The position numbers and the translations under genes are program-made. From positions 24,749-88,748 of the IMG/VR virus record IMGVR_UViG_3300042939_001032: 64,000 nucleotides of DNA; one strand, 5' to 3'. The first letter of the stretch is position 1. Each line of letters opens with the position of its first letter. Below, piece by piece: positions 42,240 through 50,891 of the stretch. The notes below the pieces were generated by a model. That model was not told where the DNA came from and searched no databases. It worked only from the letters and a program-made list of their open reading frames with translations. The stretch is from a virus.

Positions 42240-44084
42240 ATGGCGGAATCGAAAAACCAAGGGCACTCCTCCGCGAAGGACACCCTAGCCTCGGGGGCCA
42301 TCGGCCCCTCAAGGATGTACAAGCGGATCCTGGCCTGGGCCGAGAATCGCGGCTACTACCTCCGGTTTAACTACGACGCCAAACTGACAGGCTACCACTC
42401 CCTCTACGAGGAGCACAACCCGGCCAAGGACCCCCTCTCTCCCAAGTCCGTGAAGTTCCCGGACTGGTTCCAGTTCCTCGTGCCAGCGTCCGAGATCCGG
42501 CTGGAGACCGCGCAGGAAACAATCCTGGACGATGATGTGCTCCACGAGATCAGTGCCGACGAGCAGGAGTTCGCCACCCCGCTCTTCGTATATCGCTCCG
42601 GGCGTAGCAGCGAGATCACCGACCATGTCCTCGGCGTCGAGAACCTCAAGGCCATGAGGCACCGGAAGTTGGGTGGTGGGCAGTACCAGCTCGGTATCGC
42701 TCACTCCCCGGCAACCATGCAGGGTAAGAAGGACGCCGTTCGTGAGACCTACGCCTACGTTCCTGAGAAGGAGTGGTTCGATGAAGGCCTTAGAGACCTG
42801 GAGTTTGAAGATATTATCCGCATCTTCCCCCACCACGAGGCGCAGATGATGAAACTGATCATCGGCCGGGCGTGTGTAGGCCGGACCGGCGCCATCCACC
42901 CCGGCACCCACAAGCTCCTCGAGCACGGGTTCAGGAAAGCCGGTGTGGTGATCGGTGAGCCCGGAGTCGGCAAGACTCTCACCCTCAATGGCATCCTCAA
43001 CGCCATGAAGTACGTCGGTTATGACGTTTCCTCCATGGGCGACTTCGGCGCCCGCTTCAACCAGGGAAACGTAGTCACCTCCCACCTCGCCTACAACGAC
43101 GACCTCACCCTCGATAGCCTGGAACGGATGTTGAAGGCGCACAGCTTCAAGTCCGTGGTTACCGGGGGTACGGAGAAGATCGAGAATAAGGGCGTGGACG
43201 CCATCGAGGTGGTCGCCAACACCGTCATTCTGGCGAACTGCAACGAGTGGAAACCCGAGATCACCTACTCGCTCGATAGCGGGGCGATCAGCCGCCTGGC
43301 GCCCATCTCCACCTACCGACTCTTCGAGCTGGAGGAGATCAGCGAAATCAAGCGCCACGACGTCCACCCCGGCTCGCACATCCCGTGGCTCTGTAAGAAG
43401 TACGACACCGACCCGATGTCGCTCTACCTCCGTGTGCTACGCGACTGCACGGACTTCTTCATGAGTAGGTGCCAGGAATCCGAGGACGTCCACTTCTACT
43501 CCGAGTCCCTGCTCCCCTACATGCGAATCCAGATCCACAAGAACTCGCTGGAGTGCTTCATCCGCTTCGGTTTCCTGGCCTACGCCATCCGCCAGCGCCA
43601 GGCCAAGGGAGGATGGTTGCCCGAGCTCACTCTCGGGTCACTGGCCGAAGTGCTGGAGGCTACACGTTTCCTGATGATTGACAAGAGAGCGAACAACTTC
43701 CGCAACCTTCTCAAGGACGACTGGAATGGCCGTAAGAGGTCGCAGTGGCACCCTTACTGGGCACAGCGCAAGCTCCTCATCACGTCCATCGACAAAGCCT
43801 ACGAGATCTTCAACGCCTACAAGAACGATAAGGACGTGGCCCTGACTACAGAGAACGTGTTCGAGGTACTTCGCCTTCGCGACGGCTTCTCCATGGGTAA
43901 GAAGATGACGCACATCGTCCGCACCTGGGAGATGGTGAAAGGCGAGAAGAACAAGATCTACGAACTCGCGGAATCCATCGTGGAGCAGATGACGGAGGCG
44001 GAGTTGGAGCCGATCTTCTCAGACACTACCAAGGCCAGCGTGGAGTGGATCTACGACCCAACCTACGACCCTCAAAAAGTATAA
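42240..44084 (+). CDS. Replicative helicase, superfamily 3-like AAA+
   Basis: 614 residues from the ATG at 42240 (the upstream GTG at 42222 lies in the terminator stem). Walker A GVVIGEPGVGKTLTLNGI near residue 240. FKSVVTGGTEKIENKGVDAI and the sensor-like VVANTVILANCNEWKPE (asparagine sensor of SF3) follow; the Arg-finger candidate is GAISRLAPIS. A helical C-terminus has KRSQWHPYWAQRK. The layout (unknown N-terminal domain, AAA+ core) and the primase next door fit the SF3-type primase-helicase systems of some phages. It unwinds DNA at the fork; hexamer expected. Confidence 0.78.
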   Translation: MAESKNQGHSSAKDTLASGAIGPSRMYKRILAWAENRGYYLRFNYDAKLTGYHSLYEEHNPAKDPLSPKSVKFPDWFQFLVPASEIRLETAQETILDDDVLHEISADEQEFATPLFVYRSGRSSEITDHVLGVENLKAMRHRKLGGGQYQLGIAHSPATMQGKKDAVRETYAYVPEKEWFDEGLRDLEFEDIIRIFPHHEAQMMKLIIGRACVGRTGAIHPGTHKLLEHGFRKAGVVIGEPGVGKTLTLNGILNAMKYVGYDVSSMGDFGARFNQGNVVTSHLAYNDDLTLDSLERMLKAHSFKSVVTGGTEKIENKGVDAIEVVANTVILANCNEWKPEITYSLDSGAISRLAPISTYRLFELEEISEIKRHDVHPGSHIPWLCKKYDTDPMSLYLRVLRDCTDFFMSRCQESEDVHFYSESLLPYMRIQIHKNSLECFIRFGFLAYAIRQRQAKGGWLPELTLGSLAEVLEATRFLMIDKRANNFRNLLKDDWNGRKRSQWHPYWAQRKLLITSIDKAYEIFNAYKNDKDVALTTENVFEVLRLRDGFSMGKKMTHIVRTWEMVKGEKNKIYELAESIVEQMTEAELEPIFSDTTKASVEWIYDPTYDPQKV

Positions 44085-44104
44085 ATAATAATAGTTTATA
44101 GAAT
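44080..44104 (+). promoter_or_regulatory. AT-rich promoter region of the RHH/HNH cassette
   Basis: Contains TATAAATA (44080-44087, overlapping the helicase stop; the T4 late consensus) and TAGAAT (44099-44104), the latter 24 bp before the ATG at 44129. TAGAAT fits the local early -10 set better; the T4 match may be chance in AT-rich DNA. Confidence 0.4.
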
Positions 44105-44128
44105 ATATTATCTGCGCTTTGCTACCCC

Positions 44129-44266
44129 ATGAGAAAAGCATCCACTAAAATCATCCAGGTGGACGAATTGCTCCATCAACAACTGCTCATCCTCAAAGCT
44201 TCCAATGGCTTTAAAAACCTCTCTCAGACGATCAAGTACTATCTGGACAAAGCGGATAGAGGATGA
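44129..44266 (+). CDS. Ribbon-helix-helix protein
   Basis: 45 residues: MRKASTKIIQVDELLHQQLL, then ILKASNGFKNLSQTIKYYLD, the RHH pattern of one beta strand (IIQV) and two helices with a turn at GFKN. Such proteins are DNA-binding dimers, often antitoxins or repressors. It overlaps the next gene by ATGA and is AT-rich like it. It could be a repressor of the homing gene. Confidence 0.75.
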   Translation: MRKASTKIIQVDELLHQQLLILKASNGFKNLSQTIKYYLDKADRG

Positions 44267-44838
44267 ACTACCTGAGAACCTACGTAAGACTTATCAGGAA
44301 GTTCCAGAATCAACCCGAACCAGAAACGTACGAAAAGCACCACGTTTTTCCTAAGAGCATTTATGGCAAAAATAACTACGTTGTGAAGTTGACTCCTAGG
44401 CAGCATTACATTGCTCATGCGCTGCTGTACAAGGGGCTCGTGAAAAGGTACGGGCCCTCCGACTGGAGAACAAAGAAGATGATGCACGCCTTTTGGTTTA
44501 TGCACGCTTTAGGTCCAAGACACAACGGAAGATATACTAGTGCCCGGCTCTACGAGACTATCAGAGTAGACTTTGTCAAGTCTTTGAGGGAGCAAAACAT
44601 GAAAAAGGAACGCAATCCTTTCTTTGGTCAAAAACACTCCGTTTTAACTAGACGTAAGCTTAGTCTTATGAACGGAGGAACTGGCCAAGTAGACGGGTTA
44701 TTCGAGTACTTTGACGAGAAATTCACAAAATTCTTGGATAGAGAACACCCGGCCGATTGGAAGCGTAGCAAGAAAAAGCTTAAGTGCAAACTAGGTCAGT
44801 TAGAGGACGTATTGAGATCTCTTTCCGTAGCGATCTAG
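44263..44838 (+). CDS. HNH homing endonuclease with NUMOD3-like motif
   Basis: 191 residues, AT-rich. HNH core: EKHHVFPKSIYGKNNYVVKL, LTPRQHYIAHALLYKG (H-H..N..H). RNPFFGQKHS is the NUMOD3 DNA-binding motif. Basic tail KRSKKKLKCKLG. A free-standing homing endonuclease placed between helicase and primase, together with the RHH gene. Coding style differs from both neighbours, so it is a recent insert. Confidence 0.88.
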   Translation: MNYLRTYVRLIRKFQNQPEPETYEKHHVFPKSIYGKNNYVVKLTPRQHYIAHALLYKGLVKRYGPSDWRTKKMMHAFWFMHALGPRHNGRYTSARLYETIRVDFVKSLREQNMKKERNPFFGQKHSVLTRRKLSLMNGGTGQVDGLFEYFDEKFTKFLDREHPADWKRSKKKLKCKLGQLEDVLRSLSVAI

Positions 44839-44869
44839 TATAAAAAGTTATAAATTTACGATCTCACAC

Positions 44870-44881
44870 ATTGTCACAGTT
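44870..44881 (+). repeat. 12-bp repeat copy 1 (ATTGTCACAGTT)
   Basis: Identical in reverse orientation to 63891-63902. It lies in the 97-bp gap before the primase promoter, in an AT-rich stretch also holding TCACACATT and AATGTGA. Confidence 0.5.
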
Positions 44882-44901
44882 TAGGTTTGTAAAAAATGTG
44901 A

Positions 44902-44929
44902 GGGGGGGTCCTTCCCCCCATCCTATAAT
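44902..44929 (+). promoter_or_regulatory. Hairpin plus -10 box before the primase
   Basis: GGGGGG(G)-TCCTT-CCCCCC stem then TATAAT (44924-44929). The ATG at 44936 is only 7 bp after the -10, so the mRNA is probably leaderless. The hairpin has no T tract on the plus strand. Confidence 0.6.
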
Positions 44930-44935
44930 AACTCC

Positions 44936-45925
44936 ATGAAACCATCAGCGCTAATCTCCCTCGACCACGAGCAGTGGGACCACAAACCGTCCATCAAGCT
45001 CCAGTACAGGGACCAGGTAGACAAGTTCGGTAACCCACGCTCGGAGGTCCGTGTCATCGGCGCCCGTATCGGCTCCGATGTGGAGAAGGTTACCCCAACC
45101 TCCCTGGCCCGATTCGTCTCGCGAGGGCAGACCTGGAGCCCCTTCGTCTTCAACGAGTGCCCGCAGTGGAAACGACCACGACGCGTCGAAGCCCTCTTCA
45201 AGAGTTGCCAGGTGTTTGCGCTGGACTTCGATAATGGTGAGAGCGTAAAGGATGTGGTGGCTCAGGCGGAGGCTCTGGGCCTCTCTTTCAACCTCATCCA
45301 CCACTCGTTCTCCAGCACCCCGGAGCACTTCAAGCTCCGCGGGATTCTGTTCGTCGAGAAGGAGATCGTGGAGTTTGACACCGCTCGGCTCTACTCCACG
45401 GCCCTCGCTCACGCTTTCGGTGGGGCGGATAAGCAGTGCATTGACGTCGCCCGGCTCTACTTCGGCTCACGCGCCGATTCCATCGTCAGCGTGAGTTCCG
45501 ACTCAGTGGTGGAGGTGGCTACTCTGGAGAGGATCGCCAGCTCCGTGGGAGCGGAGAGGTTCCTGGTGAAGGGGGAGCGGAATGTCTCCAAGCCGGACAG
45601 CACCGAGTGGGGGGATGCCAAGGTGCAGCGCTCCCTCCTCGCCGGTCTCACTCCTTCCAAGAGGGCCTACGTCAAACGTAAGGTGCTCGGGATCCTCAAG
45701 GACGTGGAGGCTTTCGATGGCTCCAAGGGATCGAGGTACGAGTGCGTGTGGCGTAACGCGAGCCGACTGTCCCGAATGCCGGAGGTGGTGGGGAGCGCCG
45801 TGTACCAGTGGATGCTCGAGTCCATCGAGAAGAACCCGCACTTCGCCAACTGGGACTGGGATGCTAGTAGCGTCGTCATGAACGCCATCGAGTGGAGCAG
45901 CACCCACGCCGACGACCCGGTTTAA
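44936..45925 (+). CDS. Archaeo-eukaryotic-type primase (primase-polymerase)
   Basis: 329 residues. AEP motifs in order: VFALDFDNG near residue 78 (D-x-D metal ligands), IHHSFSSTPEHFKLRGILFV near 115 (S/T-rich, R), and KQCIDVARLYFGSRADS near 162 (the D..R-x-Y-F-G third motif). The last third is helical with GSRYECVWRNASRLS..WD, resembling PriCT-type C-terminal domains. It makes primers, or primes and extends, at the fork with the SF3 helicase. Promoter at 44924 gives a probably leaderless mRNA. The third family motif differs somewhat from the commonest phage primases, so activity beyond priming is open. Confidence 0.8.
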   Translation: MKPSALISLDHEQWDHKPSIKLQYRDQVDKFGNPRSEVRVIGARIGSDVEKVTPTSLARFVSRGQTWSPFVFNECPQWKRPRRVEALFKSCQVFALDFDNGESVKDVVAQAEALGLSFNLIHHSFSSTPEHFKLRGILFVEKEIVEFDTARLYSTALAHAFGGADKQCIDVARLYFGSRADSIVSVSSDSVVEVATLERIASSVGAERFLVKGERNVSKPDSTEWGDAKVQRSLLAGLTPSKRAYVKRKVLGILKDVEAFDGSKGSRYECVWRNASRLSRMPEVVGSAVYQWMLESIEKNPHFANWDWDASSVVMNAIEWSSTHADDPV

Positions 45926-45927
45926 AG
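45920..45927 (+). promoter_or_regulatory. GTTTAAAG element 6 bp before an ATG
   Basis: GTTTAAAGTTGAGG overlaps the primase stop codon. Only 6 bp before the ATG at 45934, so if active it would give a leaderless mRNA. Otherwise it may reflect a stop-codon coincidence. Confidence 0.45.
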
Positions 45928-45933
45928 TTGAGG

Positions 45934-46203
45934 ATGTACAACGCGTTCTCGTCGACCAACTTCGATCTTAAGTTAGGAAGCAACTTCTCCGTACCTAAAA
46001 CAACTTTTGATTTCAGAGCCGCGGCCGATTTTGACGGCGCGAGAGCTTTCAGAGACCCCAATCTGAGGAACTTCAATCTGGGTCTTGAAAATCTCAACTT
46101 CAACGCCGACTACTCCACGGCTTTCGCGGCAGAAAACGTCGAGGCCTCAAGCCCCGAACCCTCTCCCCCTTCCACTCGCCCTTACATCTGGAAGTACCAA
46201 TGA
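45934..46203 (+). CDS. Small Phe/Asn-rich beta-repeat protein
   Basis: 89 residues starting MYNAFSSTNFDLKLGSNFSV. The region 5-65 repeats a short aromatic-hydrophobic pattern (N-F-D-L, T-F-D-F, N-F-N-L, N-F-N-A), giving one Phe every few residues as in beta-solenoid or fibre-shaft pieces. It ends with a Ser/Pro linker and RPYIWKYQ. Unknown, probably virion-associated. GAGG two bases before the ATG is too close for a ribosome site. Confidence 0.6.
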   Translation: MYNAFSSTNFDLKLGSNFSVPKTTFDFRAAADFDGARAFRDPNLRNFNLGLENLNFNADYSTAFAAENVEASSPEPSPPSTRPYIWKYQ

Positions 46204-46212
46204 CGGGTTAGG

Positions 46213-46220
46213 GTTTAAAG
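46213..46220 (+). promoter_or_regulatory. Late-type promoter element GTTTAAAG
   Basis: GTTTAAAGACTCAGTATAG, 30 bp before the ATG of the tail-tube adaptor gene. It heads the tail operon 46.2-52.2 kb. Confidence 0.7.
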
Positions 46221-46250
46221 ACTCAGTATAGTGCCAGTAGGCCGAGTCTG

Positions 46251-48101
46251 ATGCCCGGAAGAGACGAACTCATCCAACAGAATACGGCGAGAGTTCGTGC
46301 CAACTCCCAGGCTCCTAAACCCCAGGAGAGGGAAGGCAAAACCTCCTCGAGTATGTTGGGGCCCCGTAGTTACTTAGGCGGGAACTACGACGTATACTCC
46401 AAACTAGACAAAGTGGAGTTCCAGGGGATACTCGGGGACTTCTCGATGAGGGGCAATGTGGCGTACATTCGCCGGTGGAAGCGTCAGGGCAGTGAGCAGC
46501 AGTCCGCCTCCGCGCCATCGTCGGCTGTGGCCGATATACCCGACTCCCAGAAGCAATTAGAGGATGCGCTCGAGGCTGCTCAAGATAACTTTGACGCGGT
46601 GGCTAATAATTTCAATCCTAGAAAGCAAGAATACAACTACAACCCCTACGGCGATGTGGATAATCCCATCGAAGTAGCCGAGGCCAACCTCCAGATCGCA
46701 GAGAATAATCTAAACGCTGAGAAGCAGAGGGCCCTGTCCGCGCAGACACCAACCTCCTCTGCCCCTTCCGCCTCGCCAAACGCCGCACCAGCCCCAACCT
46801 CCACCACCACTGGGCCAAAAGCAACGCCCGTGGGCACTGTCAAGTCCGCCAACCCCAGCGGTTTCGGATTCGCTGTATCCAGAGCGGGCCGAGCGGTCGC
46901 TGGAGTAAGCCCAGAAAAAATAGCCTACTCCGGCGCGGCGATGAATGGTGGTGGTGGTGGAGGAGCGGGAGCAGGCAACGCTTCGGAGAGCGCGATGTGG
47001 CAGTTCCTCTTCAACCCCTCGGAGTTGGAGCTGGATGTCGGCCCGGAGTTCAAGAGCTCCGAGACCTGGGGCGTGAGCGATAAGGGCAATTCCGGCCAAC
47101 CCCTGCACTGGAGCCACAACACCAACGCCCAGCTCAAATTCAACTCCGTACTGCTCAATGGGTACGTTTTTGGCCGCAAGGTGGAGGCGTTGGAGCAGGG
47201 TCTTGTGGAACTGTTTATGGCCAGGGATGGTCAGGGGCAGCATGGCCCCTACATCCTAGAGTTCGTGTGGGGGAAGAGAGTGTTTGGCCCGTGCGTGATC
47301 AAGAACGTAAATATCAAGGAGAAGATGTGGGATGAGGGCGAGGTGGTTAACGCCGAGCTTTCATTCACGCTTGAGCAGGTGCCGGAGTGGACCATCAATG
47401 ACGGCTTTGTGGATGTTGCCAGGCCGGGTCGCCTAGCCGTAGAGGGCGATCCCACAAAAACCTCCACCTCTACCACAACGACCCCAACTACCACAACCGG
47501 ACAGGATAAACCTAACCCAGGAGGTGGTGGGAGTCCCGGCCAAAAACCTTCGCAAAGACAGGATCCCTCAGCCGATGGAAGCGCCTACAGAACCTGTCAA
47601 AAAGCTTTTGAATTGGCGGAGGTTTTTTCCCAGATAGAAATTAGCGGAAATAACGTCCTGTTTCTGCCGGCACAACCTACAATACTTGAAGGGCTATTTA
47701 CAAAGTACGAGGCGGCTTACGCTGCAGGAAATTCTTCTGTTGGTGTTAATTTCATAAATAGAGTACCAGCTCAACAAAAACCAGGGTCGATATGGAAATC
47801 TATTCAAGCTATGGTAGAGGCGGATGCTCCCTACTCGTCGATGGTAAATATAATCAGAAACGCTGCTTTAAAATGTAAAGCTGCAATGCTAAACGTGTAT
47901 AATAAAGATTGCAAAAAGTTACTTGCTGATGGTAAAACCGCTCAAGTAAAAACTCAAAACGCAAACAATAATCAGGCTCTATGCAGAGGTATAATTATTG
48001 GCAAGCCATGCAATATTGGAGCCGGTAATTTTAGTCCGAAGAACCCGTGCTCTGGCAAAGTGCTTAGATGCAATGGTCGTGGAAAGTACGAGGCGATATA
48101 A
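46251..48101 (+). CDS. Contractile-tail tube adaptor protein (CIS-tube-like)
   Basis: 616 residues. The part from 250 to 385 is the CIS tube/adaptor pattern: MWQFLFNPSELELDVGPEF, PLHWSHNTNAQLKFNSVLL, EALEQGLVELFMA, GPYILEFVWGKRVFGPCVI and the closing AELSFTLEQVPEW. Flanks: a low-complexity Ala/Thr/Pro linker (150-180 and 420-455) and a C-terminal Cys-rich domain of 160 residues encoded by AT-rich DNA (about 47.55-48.1 kb; RTCQKAF, ALKCKAAML, NKDCKKLL). It presumably joins tube and baseplate (gp53/gp48-like role). The C-terminal domain looks imported and may have a different origin. Confidence 0.75.
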   Translation: MPGRDELIQQNTARVRANSQAPKPQEREGKTSSSMLGPRSYLGGNYDVYSKLDKVEFQGILGDFSMRGNVAYIRRWKRQGSEQQSASAPSSAVADIPDSQKQLEDALEAAQDNFDAVANNFNPRKQEYNYNPYGDVDNPIEVAEANLQIAENNLNAEKQRALSAQTPTSSAPSASPNAAPAPTSTTTGPKATPVGTVKSANPSGFGFAVSRAGRAVAGVSPEKIAYSGAAMNGGGGGGAGAGNASESAMWQFLFNPSELELDVGPEFKSSETWGVSDKGNSGQPLHWSHNTNAQLKFNSVLLNGYVFGRKVEALEQGLVELFMARDGQGQHGPYILEFVWGKRVFGPCVIKNVNIKEKMWDEGEVVNAELSFTLEQVPEWTINDGFVDVARPGRLAVEGDPTKTSTSTTTTPTTTTGQDKPNPGGGGSPGQKPSQRQDPSADGSAYRTCQKAFELAEVFSQIEISGNNVLFLPAQPTILEGLFTKYEAAYAAGNSSVGVNFINRVPAQQKPGSIWKSIQAMVEADAPYSSMVNIIRNAALKCKAAMLNVYNKDCKKLLADGKTAQVKTQNANNNQALCRGIIIGKPCNIGAGNFSPKNPCSGKVLRCNGRGKYEAI

Positions 48102-48104
48102 CCC

Positions 48105-50891
48105 ATGGCAGTAACATCCATCGTCCTTGACATTAAGGCCAACACGGACCGGGCCCTTAACGACTTCAAGAGATTCTCCGCCCAACTCGATAACAAGTTC
48201 CTCGTCAGTGGTCTCAAACTCGACGTGGTCCGCAACGCGCTTGGGCAGATCAACCGCGAGTTCCAGAAAGCCATAGGGGAGCAAGGGCTCCAGGCCGGTC
48301 AGTCCCTCCGCGCCGCCCAAAACCAAGCCGCTCTGCTCATAGACACCTTCAAGAGCATCGGCCCCGCGGCCTCTGAGGCCATCGCGAATGACTTCTCGTC
48401 TGCGTTCAGCGAGATCGCGGTGAGGGCTGGGGGCACGGCCAAGGACATCCAGAAAGCGCTCTCCGCCGTCCCGTTCATCTCCACCGACCTCCCGGAGGAT
48501 ATGCGCCAGGCCCTGGGTAGGGGCGTGATGGAGTTCCAGCGGGACTTCTCGCGTGCGGGCCTCGGCGACACCTACGGCAACATTGTTAAGGAGTTCCTGT
48601 CTGGGCAGGTAACAGCGGGCGAGCTGACCAACTCCACCGACGCCCTGAGATCGCGGTTGGGAGCGGAATTCACCAGGCTTGGCGGTGGCCCAAACCTGCT
48701 AACGGACGCACAGCGGAGATCGCAGGTGGTGGCCGACTTCCAGAACTCCAAGGAGCTCAGGGATACGCTCGATAAGATGGTGGACAGGGCCAACTACGGC
48801 CAGTTCATCATACAGGATCTCAATACCAGGCTATTCAATCCTGAGAAGGGTGTGTTCGGCACTCTCCGCCAGATAACGATGTCCGTCAAGGACAAGACCA
48901 CCATCTTTATGGAGACGAGGAGCCTCATAGACTCCGTATTCGGCAAGCAGGGGCTCTTTGTCAACTTCTTCCAGCAGATAGGTAAGATCTTCGGCATCGA
49001 GGATCCGCTGAGGATCGTCATAATCGGCATCAGGTTCATCACTAAGCAGTTCGAAGCTCTCAATAAATTCGTCCAGAGCCCCGAATTCCAGCAGGTGATC
49101 GGCTTCGCGAGGGATACGTTCACGCGCATCAAGGACTTCTTTACGTCTCTGTCCGCCGAGGTGTCCAAAGGCACGTTCGATAAGCAGTCCGTCATCGGCG
49201 GTATAAGGAAGATTGGGGAGAGCGTGCGCTCTTACATCGGGAAGATAGGGGATGCCATAGGATCCACGGACATATCAAACGAGACCGAGGCGGGCTCAAG
49301 TATCGTTGGCACGATTGTCGAGGAGATGGGTAAGACCCTAGTCGCTCTGGTGAGGGACGTGGGCGGCGCTCTGCTGCTCAAAGCTCCGCAGATAGGCCTG
49401 AGTCTCACCGGGGAATTGATAAAAGCGGTGGGTGGGGTGCTCAAGGAGGCCTTCTCCGACCCTCTTACGGGGACATTGGCCGGAGGACTTCTCGCCTACG
49501 GGGGCGTGAGGGCCACCACCGGGGCCCTGAGGGCCGTAGGTGGGGTGAGGGACGTACTAGCTTCTAGGGGTGATGATAGAGGTGGTCTTCGCGGAAGGCT
49601 AAATAGAGCTCTGGGTAGTCCTTTCGGAAGAGGACCGCGTATACTGGAGGGTAGAGAGGCCGCCGGCAGTACTCAGTCCTTCTACGCGCGAGTTCTTGGG
49701 TACCTTGAGCGAATCGCAAACTGCGTATGTGGAGGGGGAGGTGGCGTTGATATAGACGGGGATACCCGTCAGTCCCGTAGGGAGAGGGTGAGAAGAGGTA
49801 AAGGTCCCCGTGGTCCCTCGATGCGTCCTCCTGCTTCGCTCCCTCCGCTGGATGACAGTACCGATCTCCTCGCGGACGGACTCGATGAGCTGGACGGACC
49901 GGACGAAAGACGTTACCGTAGCGAGAGAGATTGGAATAGAGAGAGAGATAGAAGATATAGGAAGAAATACGGTCAAGGGGCGATCGCTAGAAGAAATATA
50001 GGCAATCTTGTGGGCAGAATCCCCAGAATTGGCAAGCTTGGTCTTGGTCTTCTTGCACTGGGCGGAGTGGGTGCCATGATAAATGCAGGCGGCGTCAAGG
50101 CTTCAGAAAGGAAAGAATTCGACCCGGCCACTGGCGAATTCATCACCCAAGAAGTTCCTCAGCCTCAGCCTCAGCCCGGCGCTGGCGAAGCGTGGGGTAA
50201 AGTCGGTATGGGAGCCGCGGAGGGCGCGCTGACCGGGGCGATGTTTGGGCCCTGGGGCGCTGCGATAGGTGGAGTGATTGGCGGAGGAGTTGCCCTACTC
50301 GATAAGGGCGTAAGGGATGCCATCGGCAAGTCCATAGTCAACTTTGGGGCGGGGATAGGCAATAGCGCGAGGAAGTTGTGGGAAGGGCTCGTTGGCAATG
50401 TAATGAAAGCCTTCGACGGGATAAAGAACTTTACTAAAGGCATAGACTGGAAGAACATTCTCTTAGATACCTTCCTGCCCGGCCGTGGACTGATAAGAAC
50501 CGCGGCTCAAGCAGCAGGGTTGAGTAGGGAGAGTGGTGAGGGGGGTCCTCTTTCAGGATTAAAGAATTGGCTCGCAGAAGCGCTAGGTATAGGTGGTAGG
50601 GAACTGGGAGGCCAGGTGATAAAAGGAACCTCGTATATTGTCGGGGAGAGAGGCCCAGAAATCTTCACTCCGGGCCGAACAGGAACCATCATGTCAAACA
50701 GGGAGCTGACGGCTCTCAACTCGAGAGGGTACGCCGGCTCCACGGTCTCCGCGAACTTCAACATCTCCATCAATGTCACCGGCGCCATGACCCCGGAGAA
50801 CACGGAGGCGCTCAGAGGACCGATCCTCCGTGTAATCGAGGAGGCCTGGGCCTCAGCCACGCAGGGTTCCGTATCTAGAGGAGTAGTATGA
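48105..50891 (+). CDS. Tail tape-measure protein
   Basis: 928 residues. The N-terminus is helical (DRALNDFKRFSAQLDNKFLV). The middle contains hydrophobic stretches (GLRKA-like 430-480; LGLLALGGVGAMINAGG near 650; FGPWGAAIGGVIGGGVALLD near 720) that could insert into membrane, as tape measures do. There is an Arg/Asp-rich linker near 600 (RYRSERDWNRERDRRYRKKY). The C-terminus has the tape-measure ending KGTSYIVGERGPEIFTPG...IMSNREL. Length sets tail length. It is flanked by the tube adaptor and gp25, as expected. The final stretch near 50.0-50.7 kb is somewhat AT-richer. Confidence 0.9.
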   Translation: MAVTSIVLDIKANTDRALNDFKRFSAQLDNKFLVSGLKLDVVRNALGQINREFQKAIGEQGLQAGQSLRAAQNQAALLIDTFKSIGPAASEAIANDFSSAFSEIAVRAGGTAKDIQKALSAVPFISTDLPEDMRQALGRGVMEFQRDFSRAGLGDTYGNIVKEFLSGQVTAGELTNSTDALRSRLGAEFTRLGGGPNLLTDAQRRSQVVADFQNSKELRDTLDKMVDRANYGQFIIQDLNTRLFNPEKGVFGTLRQITMSVKDKTTIFMETRSLIDSVFGKQGLFVNFFQQIGKIFGIEDPLRIVIIGIRFITKQFEALNKFVQSPEFQQVIGFARDTFTRIKDFFTSLSAEVSKGTFDKQSVIGGIRKIGESVRSYIGKIGDAIGSTDISNETEAGSSIVGTIVEEMGKTLVALVRDVGGALLLKAPQIGLSLTGELIKAVGGVLKEAFSDPLTGTLAGGLLAYGGVRATTGALRAVGGVRDVLASRGDDRGGLRGRLNRALGSPFGRGPRILEGREAAGSTQSFYARVLGYLERIANCVCGGGGGVDIDGDTRQSRRERVRRGKGPRGPSMRPPASLPPLDDSTDLLADGLDELDGPDERRYRSERDWNRERDRRYRKKYGQGAIARRNIGNLVGRIPRIGKLGLGLLALGGVGAMINAGGVKASERKEFDPATGEFITQEVPQPQPQPGAGEAWGKVGMGAAEGALTGAMFGPWGAAIGGVIGGGVALLDKGVRDAIGKSIVNFGAGIGNSARKLWEGLVGNVMKAFDGIKNFTKGIDWKNILLDTFLPGRGLIRTAAQAAGLSRESGEGGPLSGLKNWLAEALGIGGRELGGQVIKGTSYIVGERGPEIFTPGRTGTIMSNRELTALNSRGYAGSTVSANFNISINVTGAMTPENTEALRGPILRVIEEAWASATQGSVSRGVV

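Noticed and set aside
42309-43379. Minus-strand 356-codon frame opposite the helicase
   Set aside because: Antisense shadow; the plus strand has Walker A and sensor motifs.
44080-44087. TATAAATA, T4 late promoter consensus
   Set aside because: Single copy over a stop codon in AT-rich DNA; the recurrent late element here is GTTTAAAG.
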